A DNA stretch of 64,000 bases from Argentina anserina (lineage: Eukaryota > Streptophyta > Magnoliopsida > Rosales > Rosaceae), in the NCBI RefSeq assembly GCF_933775445.1, contig NC_065878.1, positions 12,721,395-12,785,394 of the forward strand, read 5' to 3'. Numbering within the stretch: the first letter of the stretch is position 1; every line of letters starts with the position of its first letter. Under the pieces are notes generated by a model. That model saw only the letters and a list, made by a program, of their open reading frames with translations. It searched no databases and was not told the DNA's origin. Shown in pieces: positions 21,423 through 33,494 of this stretch. Position numbers and translations under genes: made by a program.

Positions 21423-23522
21423 ATGGGTTTCTTCAATCTCATCATCACCCTCGCATTTCTGTTGCTGTCTCTGTTCCTCACCTTCCTGTCGTTTCTCACC
21501 TTCAAAATCTTCACCGGAAAATCCCTCAGAGACCCAAATTACCCACCTGTCAAAGGCACCGTCTTCCACCAGCTCCTCTACTTCACCACGCTCTATGACC
21601 ACCAAACCAAACTCGCCGGAGACACCCCAACTTACCGGCTCCTCGCGCCGGACCACAGCGAGGTCTACACCGCCGATCCATTAAACGTCGAGCATGTTCT
21701 CAAAACCAACTTCGCCAATTACACGAGAGGTGATTACCATGTGGGTATTATGTCTGATATCTTTGGCCAGGGGATATTTGTGGCTGATGGAGAGAAATGG
21801 AAGCAGCAGAGGAAGCTTGCCAGTTACGAGTTTTCGACGAGAGTGCTTAGGGATTTTAGCTGCTCTGTTTTCAGAAGAAATGGTGCTAAATTGGTCAAAG
21901 TTATTTCTGAGTACTCTGTTGCTAATGGAGTTTTTGATATGCAGGTCAGTCAGTCAATTTTCTTGTAGGTCATAGAAGCACAATTTGTGTTTGTACATTA
22001 GTGTGTCGATAAATCAAGTAAACCAATTCGATGTAGAGGTCGACTATATAACTGTGCTTAATGTTTTCTTTTACTGTAGGGTGTGTCATGCTTAGCTAAC
22101 TGTAACTTTGATTCATAGATTGATGCAAACTGGAATGAACATTATTTTTATATGGTATCACTGGTTTTGTAGGATTTGCTTATGAGATGTACTTTGGATT
22201 CAATATTCAAAGTTGGGTTTGGAATAGAACTGCATTGCTTGGAGGGTTTAAGCAAAGAAGGGATAGAATTTATGAAGGCATTTGATGAGTCCACTGCTTT
22301 GACCTATTGGAGATACGTTGATCCGTTCTGGAAATTGAAAAGGTTTCTTAACATTGGTTGTGAGGCTTCCCTTAAAAAATATGTCAAAGTTATTCAAAAT
22401 TTTGTGCAGCAACATATCAGCAGAAAGAGGGAACTGCTAGCTCTGAAGAAAGATGGTGTAAGTTTATATCTTCTGCATTGTGATTCTTTTAATTAAGTGT
22501 TCTCTATCTGAATTTTCAACTTATTAATGCTCTCATTAGTACAACTCAAAGATCTCTGTAGTGTTAAATATTATCATGTTTTGAAGAATGGCAAGGAGGA
22601 CATACTCTCGAGGTTTCTATTGGAGAGTGAAAAGAATCCAGAGGAGATGAATGATAAATATCTAAGCGATATAATTCTGAATTTTATGATTGCTGGGAAA
22701 GATACCAGTGCAAACACCCTGTCATGGTTCTTCTACATGCTTTGCAAGCATCCTCTCATACAAGAAAAAGCTGCACAAGAAGTGAGGGATGTAATTGGTA
22801 ATCAAGAAGTAGATGTTGATGCATTTGTAGAGAAAATAACTGATGCATCTCTTGACCAACTTCATTATCTTCATGCTACACTATCAGAGACCTTGAGGCT
22901 ATACCCTGCAGTTCCTGTGGTATGTCCGTATGTGTACTCAGATTTCCACTTCTCTATTTTTATCTTATTGAACTTCATGTCAATGCATTTAAATTCCATA
23001 CGAGGTCCTGTAAATAACACAGATTGATATGTTTGTGTATTTGGCATCAAGGATGGGAGATGTGCGGAGAAAGATGACATTCTTCCTGATGGCTTTATAA
23101 TGAAAAAAGGAGACGGAATAAATTACATGGCCTATTCCATGGGGAGAATGCCTTATATTTGGGGACAAGATGCTGAGGAATTCAAACCTGAAAGATGGCT
23201 CAACAATGGAGTTTTCCAGCCTGAATCAACTTTCAAATTTGTCACATTTCATGTCTGTATCATGTCCCTTCGTGTCACATATTTTAATCACCAAAGAGCT
23301 CTCTAATAAATTCTTCTGTGCTATTTGCAGGCAGGCCCTCGGATTTGTCTAGGAAAGGACTTTGCTTACCGACAGATGAAGATAGTAACAACAGCTCTTC
23401 TGTACTTTTTTCGCTTCAAATTGGCTGATGAAACAAAAAATGTAACCTACAGAACCATGTTCACCCTTCACATCCATGGTTCTCTCCCTATGCTTGTAGT
23501 TCCAAGAACCGAGCAGAAGTAG
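21423..23522 (+). CDS. Cytochrome P450, CYP704 family (704C1-like), gene 1
   Basis: Exons are 21423-21944, 22173-22457, 22587-22919, 23052-23252 and 23331-23522. All introns are GT-AG and phase 0, giving a 510-residue protein of normal length. An N-terminal hydrophobic anchor (about residues 4-28) is followed by TGKS and [12 protein letters not shown]. The I-helix oxygen-activation motif is AGKDTS (305-310), the K-helix is ETLR (370-373), PERW is at 426-429, and the haem loop is [10 protein letters not shown] with the axial Cys at 453. CYP704 enzymes belong to the CYP86 clan. Characterised members hydroxylate fatty acyl chains, acting on the ER with NADPH-P450 reductase. The substrate of this protein is unknown. 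A copia element starts 233 bp after the stop codon. No disabling change is seen. Confidence 0.95.
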
Positions 23523-23754
23523 AGCTAGCATACTTGTGTATAGGATATCAATGTATTTACAATATGTGAAATGATTACAACTGGTCAATGGTGTTGTCTA
23601 GCTGTTTGTGTTTAGGAGATGTAGTAACTAGTAAACATGGTTTGTATCTGGCTAGATGATGATGGTATGTATATTTGGATATTCACTATTTACTAATTAT
23701 TTGGTGTTGCATTGGTCATCGGTTTATGAACCGTTTCAGCTCCAGCGGTTCGGC

Positions 23755-23878
23755 AGAAGAATTCAATATTGCTTATAGATTCTTACACCAGAAATGTCCT
23801 ATAAATAATCCTATAAAGTGTACGATTATCCTATTTTCACTAATCACTCCGTAATTCTCTCATTCAATCACGTTAACA
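23755..23878 (-). repeat. 3' LTR of copia A
   Basis: AGAAGAATTC...GTTAACA in + orientation, the partner of 33366-33489. Confidence 0.93.
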
Positions 23879-23954
23879 CTTCTCCTCAAGTTGGCGCATA
23901 CACATCAACAATGCTCAACTTGTTAAGTGAGTCATAAAAGGCCTTCTTAGACAC

Positions 23955-25475
23955 TCATTTTGTGAGCATATCGGCAAGTTGCTCTTCTGTAGGAACAAAA
24001 GGAAAACTAATGATCTTTGCATCTAGCTTCTCCTTTATAAAGTGACGATCAACCTCCACATGTTTTGTACGATCATGTTGCACAGGATTTTGTGAAATAT
24101 CTGGCTTGTTGTCACAGTACAGCTGCATAGCACACTTAGGCTTAATACCCAAATCTTGTAGCAAATTTCTAAGCCATAACAATTCGCACACTCCCTGAGC
24201 CATACCTTTGTACTCTGCTTCAACACTAGATCGAGCTACCACTTTTTATTTCTTACTCTTCCATGTAATAAGATTACCCCCAACAAAGCTAAAGTACCCT
24301 GATGTGGATCTCCGATCTGTAATATTTTCAGCCCAGTCTGCATCTGTGAAGCCACAAACCTCAAAAATATTATTGTGATTAGAAAACATTATTCCTTTTC
24401 CTGGAGCTGACTTTAAGTACCTCAAAATCCTTACAACAACATCTATGTGATCTACACTGAGATTATGCATGAACTGACTTACTACACTTACTGCATACGC
24501 AACATCTGGTATGGTATGTGATAAATAAATTAGGCGTCCAACTAGCCTCTAATAACGAGGTTTTGTCAGTAGGCACTTGATCTAAATACTCTGCTAACCG
24601 ATGATTATGCTAAATAAGAGTATCAATGAGAGTCAATCCAACAAACATGTCTCTGTTAATAGATCAATGATGTACTTTCTCTGACACAGATAGATACCAT
24701 CATTTCCCCGGGCTACCTCAATGCCCAAGAAGTACTTGAGTGTACCTAGGTTCTTCATCTCAAACTCTATAACTAGCTGTTTTTGTAATCTATCCACCTC
24801 AACAGTATCATTCCCAGTAACTACCATATCATCAACATATATAATTAGGGCTGTTAACTTCTCTTGTTGATGTCTGAGAAATAATGTGTGGTCTGAATTA
24901 CTATGTCTGTAGCCAATTTTCCTCATTAATTGTGAGAACTTTTCAAACCAAGCACGAGGTGACTGTTTAAGACCATACAAAGACTTTCTTAATCTGCATA
25001 CAAAGTTACTTGGAGAAGCGGCCACATATCCAGGCGGAAGATCCATGTACACTTTCTTTGTAAGTTCTCCGTGAAGGAATGCATTCTTAACATTAAACTG
25101 TCTAAGTGGCCAGTTTAAGCTAGCAGCACAAGAGAGCAATACCCGAATAATGTTTATTTTTGCAACAAGTGCAAATGTCTCATCATAGTCTATGTCATAT
25201 GTCTGGGTGAACCCCTTTGCTACTAGGCTTGCTTTATACCGGATCGCTAACCCATCTGGACTATGCTTTATTGTAAACACCCAACGACATCCCACAGTTT
25301 TCTTGTCATGTGGTGGAGATACAAGCTCCCAAGTATTGTTCTTTTGTAATGCTTCCATCTCTTCCTCCATTGCTTTCCTCCATTTTCTTTTCAAAAACTC
25401 CATTATGCTCAGGTGTGTAAGGACACGTTGTTTGATGAACAATTCCGTGTGTGTTAAAGAACTACTGAAAGACAT
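23955..25475 (-). pseudogene. Copia A reverse transcriptase and RNase H
   Basis: RT occupies about 25390-24633: WRKAMEEEMEAL, VGCRWVFTIKHSPDG, YKASLVAKGFTQ, RQFNVKNAFLHGEL, KSLYGLKQSPRAW, and the catalytic YVDD in LIIYVDDMVVTGND. RNase H follows at 24470-23955: CGFTDADWAENITDRRSTSG, then VARSSVEAEYKGMAQGVCEL, then DRTKHVEVDRHFI and QLADMLTK. Stops or shifts near 24620-24480 and 24243 separate the blocks. At about 25398 the frame is fused out of phase to an integrase stub (25400-25497: TTCPYTPEHNGV), so the region between the integrase core and the RT start has been lost. The protein could not be made as a whole. Confidence 0.92.
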
Positions 25476-25502
25476 GATTCACATATTCTCCCCCATTATC
25501 AG

Positions 25503-25971
25503 TGTTGGCACCCCTACTAGCACAGAGCTAGTATGACATGCCACCGAGCATAAGCATCACTCTCTAGGCGGATCTACAAGTCACTATGTGGCTCAACCAT
25601 GATATTCATAGCGTACCTCGTCATACAAGCTTTCTAATGATAGTCGGAACTCACCAAGACACCACCGGGAAGTCACCTTTCCGACCTCATCAAGATGACT
25701 CCATAATAAGCCTAGAGGGGCACTTGTCCCACATTGAAGAATATGTAAATGAGAGGGGTTCCCTCACCTATAAAAAGGACCCCTCATCCCATTTAGAAAG
25801 GGGGATCACTACTTGTATAACTCAAGGCTATTTGCTTATACTAGTGGATTCAAGTGGACGTAGCCTACCCCAAGAGAGGAAGGTGAACCACTATACTTCT
25901 TGTGTCAAACTAACACTCACTAATAGCTAACCGTGTGATCAGCCACCCATCTGGTAATCACAACGTTAACA
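25503..25971 (+). repeat. 5' LTR of LARD B
   Basis: 469 bp. A possible TATA box ACCTATAAAAAGG lies near 25767. The 114-codon open frame inside is an LTR artefact. Confidence 0.95.
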
Positions 25972-28900
25972 TTGGCGCCGTCTGTGGGAATCGCTAAAAA
26001 AAAATTTCGTTGCTCACCACCCAAATTTTCAACATTCCCAAAGATTTGTCATCTTGCGGGACCCTCATAGCGCATCAATTATTCTTCTTGCGGCGGGGTA
26101 GAGTCGGCAAATTTGCATTGAAAGAGAAGCTTAATTAAAAAAGCAGCGCTCTCTCATATGCGTAGCAAAGTTAAGCTACATCAGCGTAATGGAAGTGAAG
26201 CTACATCAACGCAATGCAAAAAAAAAAGTGTAATGTGTTGAAGACAAAACAAGAGAGCAAAGTGTCATTTTCATGCGCAAGGCCATCACACAGCTAAGTC
26301 CCACTCCAACTACCTCTTGATTTTTTTTCCTTTGAAGTGAATCACGTGGCATGTATAAGATTATTCAATGCCACTCCGCCGACATGCATGTGCAATGTAT
26401 TTCATTCAAATATGCTTACATAATCATTGCTTGATCACTCAAATGCTTACCTCTTCGGCGCAACACCATTTTAAAATGAGTGGAAGCCAAGTCCGCCAGG
26501 AAGCAAAGGACACTGCAACAATTCCACTACGCCAAAGCAACGTGCACTCTGCCATGCAAAAACAGAAGGCCATGCACCACCACAAAACTTCTGTTGCGGT
26601 GCAATGAACTGAGCTCAACAACAATCCATTATCCTCGATTCCTTGTTGGTACTCCGGCGTCGTAAATTCCAAACTTCAACAATCGGTGCAACTACGGCAT
26701 AGCACAATCAATCCAATCATCATCCCATCCCCAACAAAACAATTTCAGGGAGTTCCAAAATACTTTGGACACCCCGCAACATCTCACCGCAACGCAACGA
26801 CAATGCGCAACGACAATGCTCAATGCCACGCCGAAGTGATCATCATTCTGATCTCACCACATCAAACACAGAGCGCAACGCCAGTGATGATGTGTTGTAA
26901 AAAAAATTGGGTTTTGGTCATTCACTCTGCCGAAGCGAACTCCCAGTGGCACCCGCATAACACTCTAATCCGCAACGCTGATCAAAACTTCGTGCCACTA
27001 CGCCGGATTCGTGTCACTGCGCCGCGCCTAGTAGGAACCGCAGCGGAGTGCAACATCAGCATCGAGCCAACGAAAACGCATCACCCTCGCGTATCACCAA
27101 CGCGCAACGCATCTATCGTCGTAGAGCGATCAATAGCTTGTTGCACACCATCTAAACTTTCAAAATTCAAGTGCGGGGACTTTAAAGTTTGTCTGAACCG
27201 CCAGCTTTGCTTTTTGCTACGCACTCACATCATCATCGTGAAACACCGTCTGAGCACAAGGAGTTTCACTCATGAGTCATGACATGAAGTAATTGCAGCA
27301 CAATGAAATAAATAAATGAGTAATTGTGTCCTTCAACGGTGCAGCAAGTCGACAGCGTAATGAAGAGCAACGCAGCACAACACATTCGTCTTGTGTTCTT
27401 GGCACCTATATCGCAGCACGCTTTTGGCACCCATGACGCAGCGCAAAGCTTCACCGGATTCAAGCTTTGTTAGCACTAGACAATCACCGCCGCATCAGGC
27501 ATGGCAGGAACGCAGCTCCACAGAGCAATGCAACGAAAAATTGCATATAGCGCAAGCAACCAATGAGATAAGTTCCTTTTTAGCTACTCAAGGCTAGACA
27601 AATACATAATGTCTATTATACTTGTTGGAGCATGTTTACAATTAAACATAGCAGTTAGACTTTGGTCAGATCATTCAAATGCCATCTTTCATCCATTTGC
27701 ATGAGTGGCCATGGTATGGTGCCACGCATCAAACCGCATGACATACCTGTCAAACTTACACATGCTTTGGCATTTCAATTCCTCCACCAAACTATATTGT
27801 TTGAGGCAATTCATGTACGTAGTCACCCTCTTGGCACAATAGCACAACTCAGCGCACTTCCGCTGGCGCCATCTCATAGATAGGTTAACGCGCAACACAT
27901 GCGCGCAATGGAGTTCCGCAATGCAAAAGCACAAAGATAAGTTTTCTTTCAACTTTACATGCACAACTAATTGTGTCATTACTATCTTAATTGTGAAGCA
28001 TGGCTACAATCAATACACATGCACCCCAAAATGCTAGACAACTATCAGGTTTCATGTTCAAATCCATTTGCATGAGGCGTTATAGTATGATGCCACACAT
28101 CAATACATATATACATATATATATATATATATCACATACTCGTGCACCTTACACATGCTAATACATAGCTTTTGCATGCCATATTTAAATAATGTCTCAT
28201 ACTAGAGTTCATGCGGCCAATACGTGATAGAGCGCAATAAGTAGGCTCGGTTATTCATGTGTATTTGCATATATATGGAGAACATTATGCCATATATATA
28301 TAGTCACACGAGAAGCGCACTAGATAGCTACCATACTATCATATACTACTAGAACGAACAATATTTGGTCAAAAGTGAGCCTACTGCCTACTTACCAACT
28401 TAATCAAAGCACATGCATATAAGCCGCCCTTGACTTTGTCTTTGGCTCATCAAGCCACTGAGATACTCTATTTTCAGAAGCTAGTTGTTGCGTATATGAT
28501 TGATCATTCCATTGTTAGTGATAGCACACTCAATTGCATGGACATGACCACATGCTAATGACTCATTTGTTTTACTTGGAGGAATTGAAATGAGAATCAC
28601 TCTAAACCGGGCATCTCCTGCATCTCCCCAAGAAAAGCCAAAGGGACTACTTGCAATCATTCCCCGAGCAATGGAGCGTCATGCTTGGACAACTCCAACA
28701 TGGTTTGATACTTGTATCTGGAGCGCAACTCCATTCTAAATTGGCATAAGATAAGTAGAATGTTATATCTCCCCATACTCTTACGTACAACATAGTCATT
28801 ACCATGTCTTAGCATGATTTTATTACGCAACAAAGCATACTTACGACGAGTACCTGCCACATATATGCTTAGAGAATGTGTGACGCACACTTGAATGTCA

Positions 28901-30257
28901 AACTTGATTGTGCTAATGAAACTAGGAATTTTTCTAACCATTGTTCAAGAGAACAATTAAATTCCTTATGCAGACTATTTCATCACACAACACTCAGACA
29001 TCACGGAGTCAGAAATTCTTTCCTCGCCAAAAAGTGAGAGACTACGCCTAAGAGAGCTCAAGCCGCTTAAATACGCCCACTACGCCCAAAGTGGCTCAGA
29101 CATCCTATGTGTAACGCTTATCTATGCTACGATGGATGTAATATGCCCAAAGTGGCTCAAAGACATTCTACGCGTAACGCTTATCTACGCTACGATGGAT
29201 GTAATACGCCCAAAGTGGCTCAAAGACGTCCTACGCGTAACGCTTATCTACGCTACGTCGCATTTAATACGCCCAAAGTGGCTCAAAGACGTCCTACGCG
29301 TAACGCCTATCTACGCTACGATGGATGCACTACGCCCAAGAGGGCTCAAGCCGCGTAAATATGCGCACTACGCCCAAGAGGGCTCAAGCCGTCCTACGCG
29401 CAAAGCACACTGCGCTCAGAGGACGCACTACACCCAAGAGGGATCGACATCCTACGTGTAAAGCTCACTACGCTACGATAGTAGCTTTACGCTCGAATGT
29501 CCGCCAAAAAGATGTCATATGCGTAGCCTATTACGCTATTATTGACGCACCACGCTCTAATTCAATGCTAAAAAGACGTCATATGCGTAGCCTATTACGC
29601 TATGATTGACGCACCACGCTCTAATTCAACGTCCAAAAGACGTCCTACACGTAGGTCACTACGCTAAGATGGATGCACAACGCTCTATGTCAGTGCTCAA
29701 ACGTCCTACGCGTAAAACTCTGCGCTAAGCTGGACACATTACGCCCGTAGTGGCTCAACGCCGTCCTACGCACACTGCAATATAGGACGCACCAGCCTAT
29801 AGAGGTCTCACTAGCCTTCAAAGGCCATATTGGCATATAAAAGCCACACTCACCCGTAGTGGCTATATTAGTCCAAAGCGCCATCACGCAAGACTACTTC
29901 GCCTAAGCACACCGCACACATAGGCCATATCACTCGAAACCGCCTCGCTGACTAGGGGTTTCGGGGACTTACACACACTCACGTACTATATCATATTCGG
30001 GACCATACATACACACGCATCATCATGTGTCAAACACACATCGCGCCCGTACATTGTTATGCTATCCATGACAACAGACATACTTCGTGCACATATGCTT
30101 TTATCTTTGTTTTGCAGGTTTGAGAGTCCCTTCTTGCTTAAGGAGTTTGGGGACTGGCAGGGGTATGCCACCGCCCGGACACTTATGCTCGGTGACATGT
30201 TGATTGATAAACTCCCCAAGCAAGAAGTTCCACTTACTTAGGGACTGCGGGGGGACA
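25972..30257 (+). other. LARD B interior, non-coding
   Basis: No gag, protease, RT or integrase motif could be read in any frame. The DNA is rich in GCGCAACGC/GTAATG-like words at 26150-27550. An (AT)n stretch lies at about 28107-28132. The minisatellite at 29040-29770 is listed separately. Confidence 0.75.
29040..29770 (+). repeat. 63-bp minisatellite inside LARD B
   Basis: Four well-preserved 63-bp units start at about 29092, 29151, 29214 and 29277 (core GTGGCTCAAAGACGTCCTAC, then GCGTAACGCTTATCTACGCT). More diverged units follow to about 29770. Because 63 is a multiple of three, frames stay open across units, which explains the 83- and 109-codon frames here. Confidence 0.9.
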
Positions 30258-30726
30258 TGTTGGCACCCCTACTAGCACAGAGCTAGTATGGCATACCACC
30301 GAGCATAAGCATCACTCTCTAGGCGGATCTACAAGTCACTATGTGGCTCAACCATGATATTCATAGCGTACCTCGTCATACAAGCTTTCCAATGATAGTC
30401 GGAACTCACCAAGACACCACCGGGAAGTCACCTTTCCGACCTCATCAAGATGACTCCATAATAAGCCTAGAGGGGCACTTGTCCCACATTGAAGAATATG
30501 TAAATGAGAGGAGTTTCCTCACTTATAAAAGGGACCCCTCATCCCATTTAGAAACGGGGATCACTACTTGTATAACTCAAGGCTATTTGCTTATACTAGT
30601 GGATTCAAGTGGACGTAGCCTACCCCAAGAGAGGAAGGTGAACAACTATACTTCTTGTGTCAAACTAACACTCACTAATAGCTAACCGTGTGATCAGCCA
30701 CCCATCTGGTAATCACAACGTTAACA
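30258..30726 (+). repeat. 3' LTR of LARD B
   Basis: 469 bp, the partner of 25503-25971. Confidence 0.95.
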
Positions 30727-31850
30727 ATCAGAACGAAGAACTCTAATTGTGGCATTATATTGTGTTTGAACAGTGGTATAGAAGGCTTGAAAAGCCGGAA
30801 AAACCTCATCTTTAGTTTTGAGGAGAACAATCCACGAAAGACGGGTGCAATTATCAATAAATGATACATAATACCGCATTCCGGACACAGTAGATTCTTT
30901 GGAGGGTCCCCAAACATCAGAATGAATTAATTTAAAAGGAAGAATACGTTTATTAGAAGTACTAGGGGAATAAGTAGATCGATGACTCTTACCTAAAATA
31001 CACGTCTCACAACATAAAAGTGACTCATCCACACTAATAAACAAATTAGGCATAGATTGTTTCATAACACGAAAAGATGGATGCCCTAAGCGACGATGCC
31101 ATAACCAAATTTCACTTAACTTGTCAGAAGTGAAGATTAAGCGGTCCGAGACTGTGCCCCTAGTTTTTCCCCTGCATATGTCGGATTCAGATGAAACAAC
31201 CGGCCCCTCAGATACCCCCGACCAATTAACTCCCCGGTGAGAAGATCCTGAAATATCACTTACATAGCAAAAAATGTCACAGAACACTTAGCGTCAGTGT
31301 TCAATTAGGGAACATATATCAAATGATGAGATAAAACAGGTACATATAGCACATTGTGAAGCTCCATTGTGAAGCTCCATTGTGGGAGTAATACGAACTG
31401 ACCCTTTCCCTAAGACGGGGAAGACCTCACCATTAACATTAGTAACATAGAGTACTGGTGGAGGAGAAAATACGGTAAAATAAGATTTGTCATAAGTCAC
31501 ATGATCATACGCATCAGAATCAATAATCCATGTATCAAAACCAACAAAGTTAGAAATAGTTAATGCCATACCATTTTTGCCACGACCAGCTATGGATGCG
31601 GTAGGTATTGCTCCTCCTGCTGTATGATGATCATGTCCAACCACAACATAGATATCTGGTTCTTGGATGAATTGAATAGCTGCTTTCGCCTTGGGACGAT
31701 AATTAGGCCTCTTAGGCCGAAGGTGTGGATACAGCTTCCAACAGGTCATACGAGCATGGTTAGTATCATGGCAATAAGAGCAAGGAGGGCGGGGCTGATT
31801 CACGAAGCCTGATGGTGGTCCTTGCTGATGAAGTGGAGCTGAAGTGGCCT
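30727..31850 (-). pseudogene. Copia A zinc knuckle, protease, GAG-pre-integrase and integrase core
   Basis: Reading leftwards: zinc knuckle CSYCHDTNHARMTC at about 31780, a protease region where the family DSGASDH reads DSDAYDH, a break at about 31290-31400, then LWHRRLGHPSFRVMKQ, CETCILGKSH, HSDVWGPSKE, YYVSFIDNCTR and the end of the core (VLRSD) against the LARD insertion site. The Gly loss in the protease D-S/T-G triad and a duplicated GTGAAGCTCCATT at about 31360-31380 both indicate inactivity. It is very similar to 225-1298. Confidence 0.92.
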
Positions 31851-31919
31851 GCTGAAGGGGTGGTGCTGCGATCTAGCACGAAAAATAAGGCTGAAAACTT
31901 TAACTTGTGTCTGATGAAG

Positions 31920-32601
31920 ACTCTCTTGTTGAGATTCATCCTTACGGATATATGTGAAAGCTGTAATTAGGTTAGGGGGTTCGGTCTATCTGAGCAATTC
32001 TCCTTTCACACTGTTATGTTTTCCATCAAGACCTTTCAAGAAATGGTGAACTCGCTCAAGCTCCTTCTCGTGTTGGTACCAAACAATATCCGCCTGATTC
32101 TTGATCATGCAAGGACGTTTCACATCAATCTCAGCCAAAATATGAAATCAGAGTGGTGAAATATTGGGCCACCGGTTGCCCATCATATTGCATCGCCAAA
32201 GCTATGCACATTAACTCATGAACCTGTATGAAATCAGAGTCATTAGTATATAAGCCTTTCAGTGTCTGCCATATTTTCTGCGCAGTGTCACATGCCTCCA
32301 CCAGATCAACTATATCATCATTCATAGCTTTCCACATGATTGACATCACAAGACCATCATCGTTGTCCCACTTAGTGTAGGCAATAATATCATCTGCACC
32401 AGGAGCCGTAGTTACTCCGGTTACATGCCCAATCTTGTGCATTCCTCGAAGATGAGCTGCCATAATTCTCTTCCATTAACGAAAATTGGTCCCATTGAGT
32501 TTGGTTCCCCCAAAGGAACCACTATCAGAACTCTTGATAGATACTTTAAATTTCAGAACATCATTGATCTGAGAACTCTCAGCTTCTTCTCTAGAACCCA
32601 T
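31920..32601 (-). pseudogene. Copia A gag
   Basis: The start codon at 32599-32601 corresponds to the gag start at 2093. MAAHLRGMHKIGHVTGV, then WDNDDGLVMSIMWKAMNDDI and LKGLYTNDSDFIQVHELM match the UBN2 gag. The frame is broken near 32470 and around 32140, so no full capsid protein is encoded. Confidence 0.9.
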
Positions 32602-33353
32602 TGAAAAACAAATTAAAAATCAGGAATTATACAGCGGCAACCCAAAAAAAAACTGAATGAACATGTCTTGGGTGCACGTGCACTATCAGTGAACCTGCAT
32701 TGACAACCAAGACTAGCAAATCTGGGCTGGGGCAGGTCGGGTTGAATCTGGTCCGGGTCGGATCGGGTCGAATCTTGTTAGTGTCGGGTTGGGTCGAATC
32801 AGGTTTGGGTCGGGTAGAATTCAGGCCGGGCGGGTCGAATCTATGCCGGGCCGGGCGGGTTGAATGCGGTCCGTGTCGGATCGAATGTGGAGCTCGGTGA
32901 CTCGAAATTCAGAGATGATAACGGAGCTTGGACGAGGAGGAGCTCAACGGCGCGGTGGAGAGCTCGATGCGGCGGCAGCGACGGAGAAAAATATGTGGAG
33001 CAGTCCGTAAGATGTCGCCGGCGCTCGTCGAGGAAGAGTTTGTCGGAGAGGAGCAGTCCCTCTCAAGACCGGCCTTTAGAACAAGGACGACGAGGAGGAG
33101 CTCTTTGTGGAGTCGCTACGCCGCCGAGATGACCCCGCACCGTGGAAGAAGACGTGGGTATTAGGTGATTCCGGATTCACAGTGAGCTCGTCGGCCGGGC
33201 TAGTGAGGAAGGGCTGAGCTCCGGCTGGTGGTGACAGCGAGCTCATCGGCCGGGCTCGAACAAAATGCTGGACGAGTCGGACCTCGTCGGCCGGGCTCGC
33301 ACAGTTCTGAAGAAAAACAAAAAACTCAGAAAAAAACAGAGCAAATTTTTCGT
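32602..33353 (-). other. Copia A leader
   Basis: GC-rich leader between gag and the PBS. 32720-32890 holds degenerate GGGTCGGGTTGAA units like those at 2190-2310. The words GCTCGTCGGCCGGGCT repeat at about 33185, 33239 and 33283. Confidence 0.75.
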
Positions 33354-33365
33354 GCTTTGATACGA

Positions 33366-33489
33366 AGAAGAATTCAATATTGCTTATAGATTCTTACACC
33401 GAAAATGTACTATAAATAATCCTATAAAGTATACAATTATCCTATTTCCACTAATCACTCCGTAATTCTCTCCTTCAATCACGCTGACA
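33366..33489 (-). repeat. 5' LTR of copia A
   Basis: 124 bp, the partner of 23755-23878, next to the PBS. Confidence 0.93.
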
Positions 33490-33494
33490 TCGGC

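Larger units (their letters stand above)
25503..30726 (+). mobile_element. Non-coding LTR retrotransposon B (LARD), nested in copia A
   Basis: Two 469-bp LTRs (25503-25971 and 30258-30726) have TGTTGGCACC...GTTAACA ends. A perfect 5-bp TSD ATCAG flanks it (25498-25502 and 30727-30731), and removing the insert restores the copia integrase sequence seen at 225-240. The PBS is TTGGCGCCGTCTGTGGGA at 25972, common in plant gypsy (Tat-type) and LARD elements. The PPT is CTGCGGGGGGACA before the right LTR. The 4.3-kb interior has no gag or pol. About nine of 469 LTR sites differ by eye, so insertion is recent compared with A. Confidence 0.95.
23755..33489 (-). mobile_element. Ty1/copia element A, carrying nested LARD B
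   Basis: LTRs of 124 bp lie at 23755-23878 and 33366-33489, flanked by a perfect TSD TCGGC (23750-23754 and 33490-33494). On the - strand the PBS reads TCGTATCAAAGC at 33354-33365 (one mismatch to the tRNA-Met type), and the PPT TTGAGGAGAAG sits at 23879-23889. About nine of 124 LTR sites differ by eye. Element B interrupts it at 25503-30726; without B and its extra TSD, A is about 4.5 kb, shortened by an internal deletion between integrase and RT. It inserted between CYP704 genes 1 and 2. Confidence 0.93.

Noticed and set aside
25586..25930. 114-codon open frame, repeated at 30341-30685.
   Set aside because: Both lie wholly inside the two LTRs of LARD B; conservation is due to LTR identity.
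29040..29770. Possible CRISPR array because of regular repeats.
   Set aside because: Units are head-to-tail 63-bp tandem repeats without unique spacers, in a plant retrotransposon.
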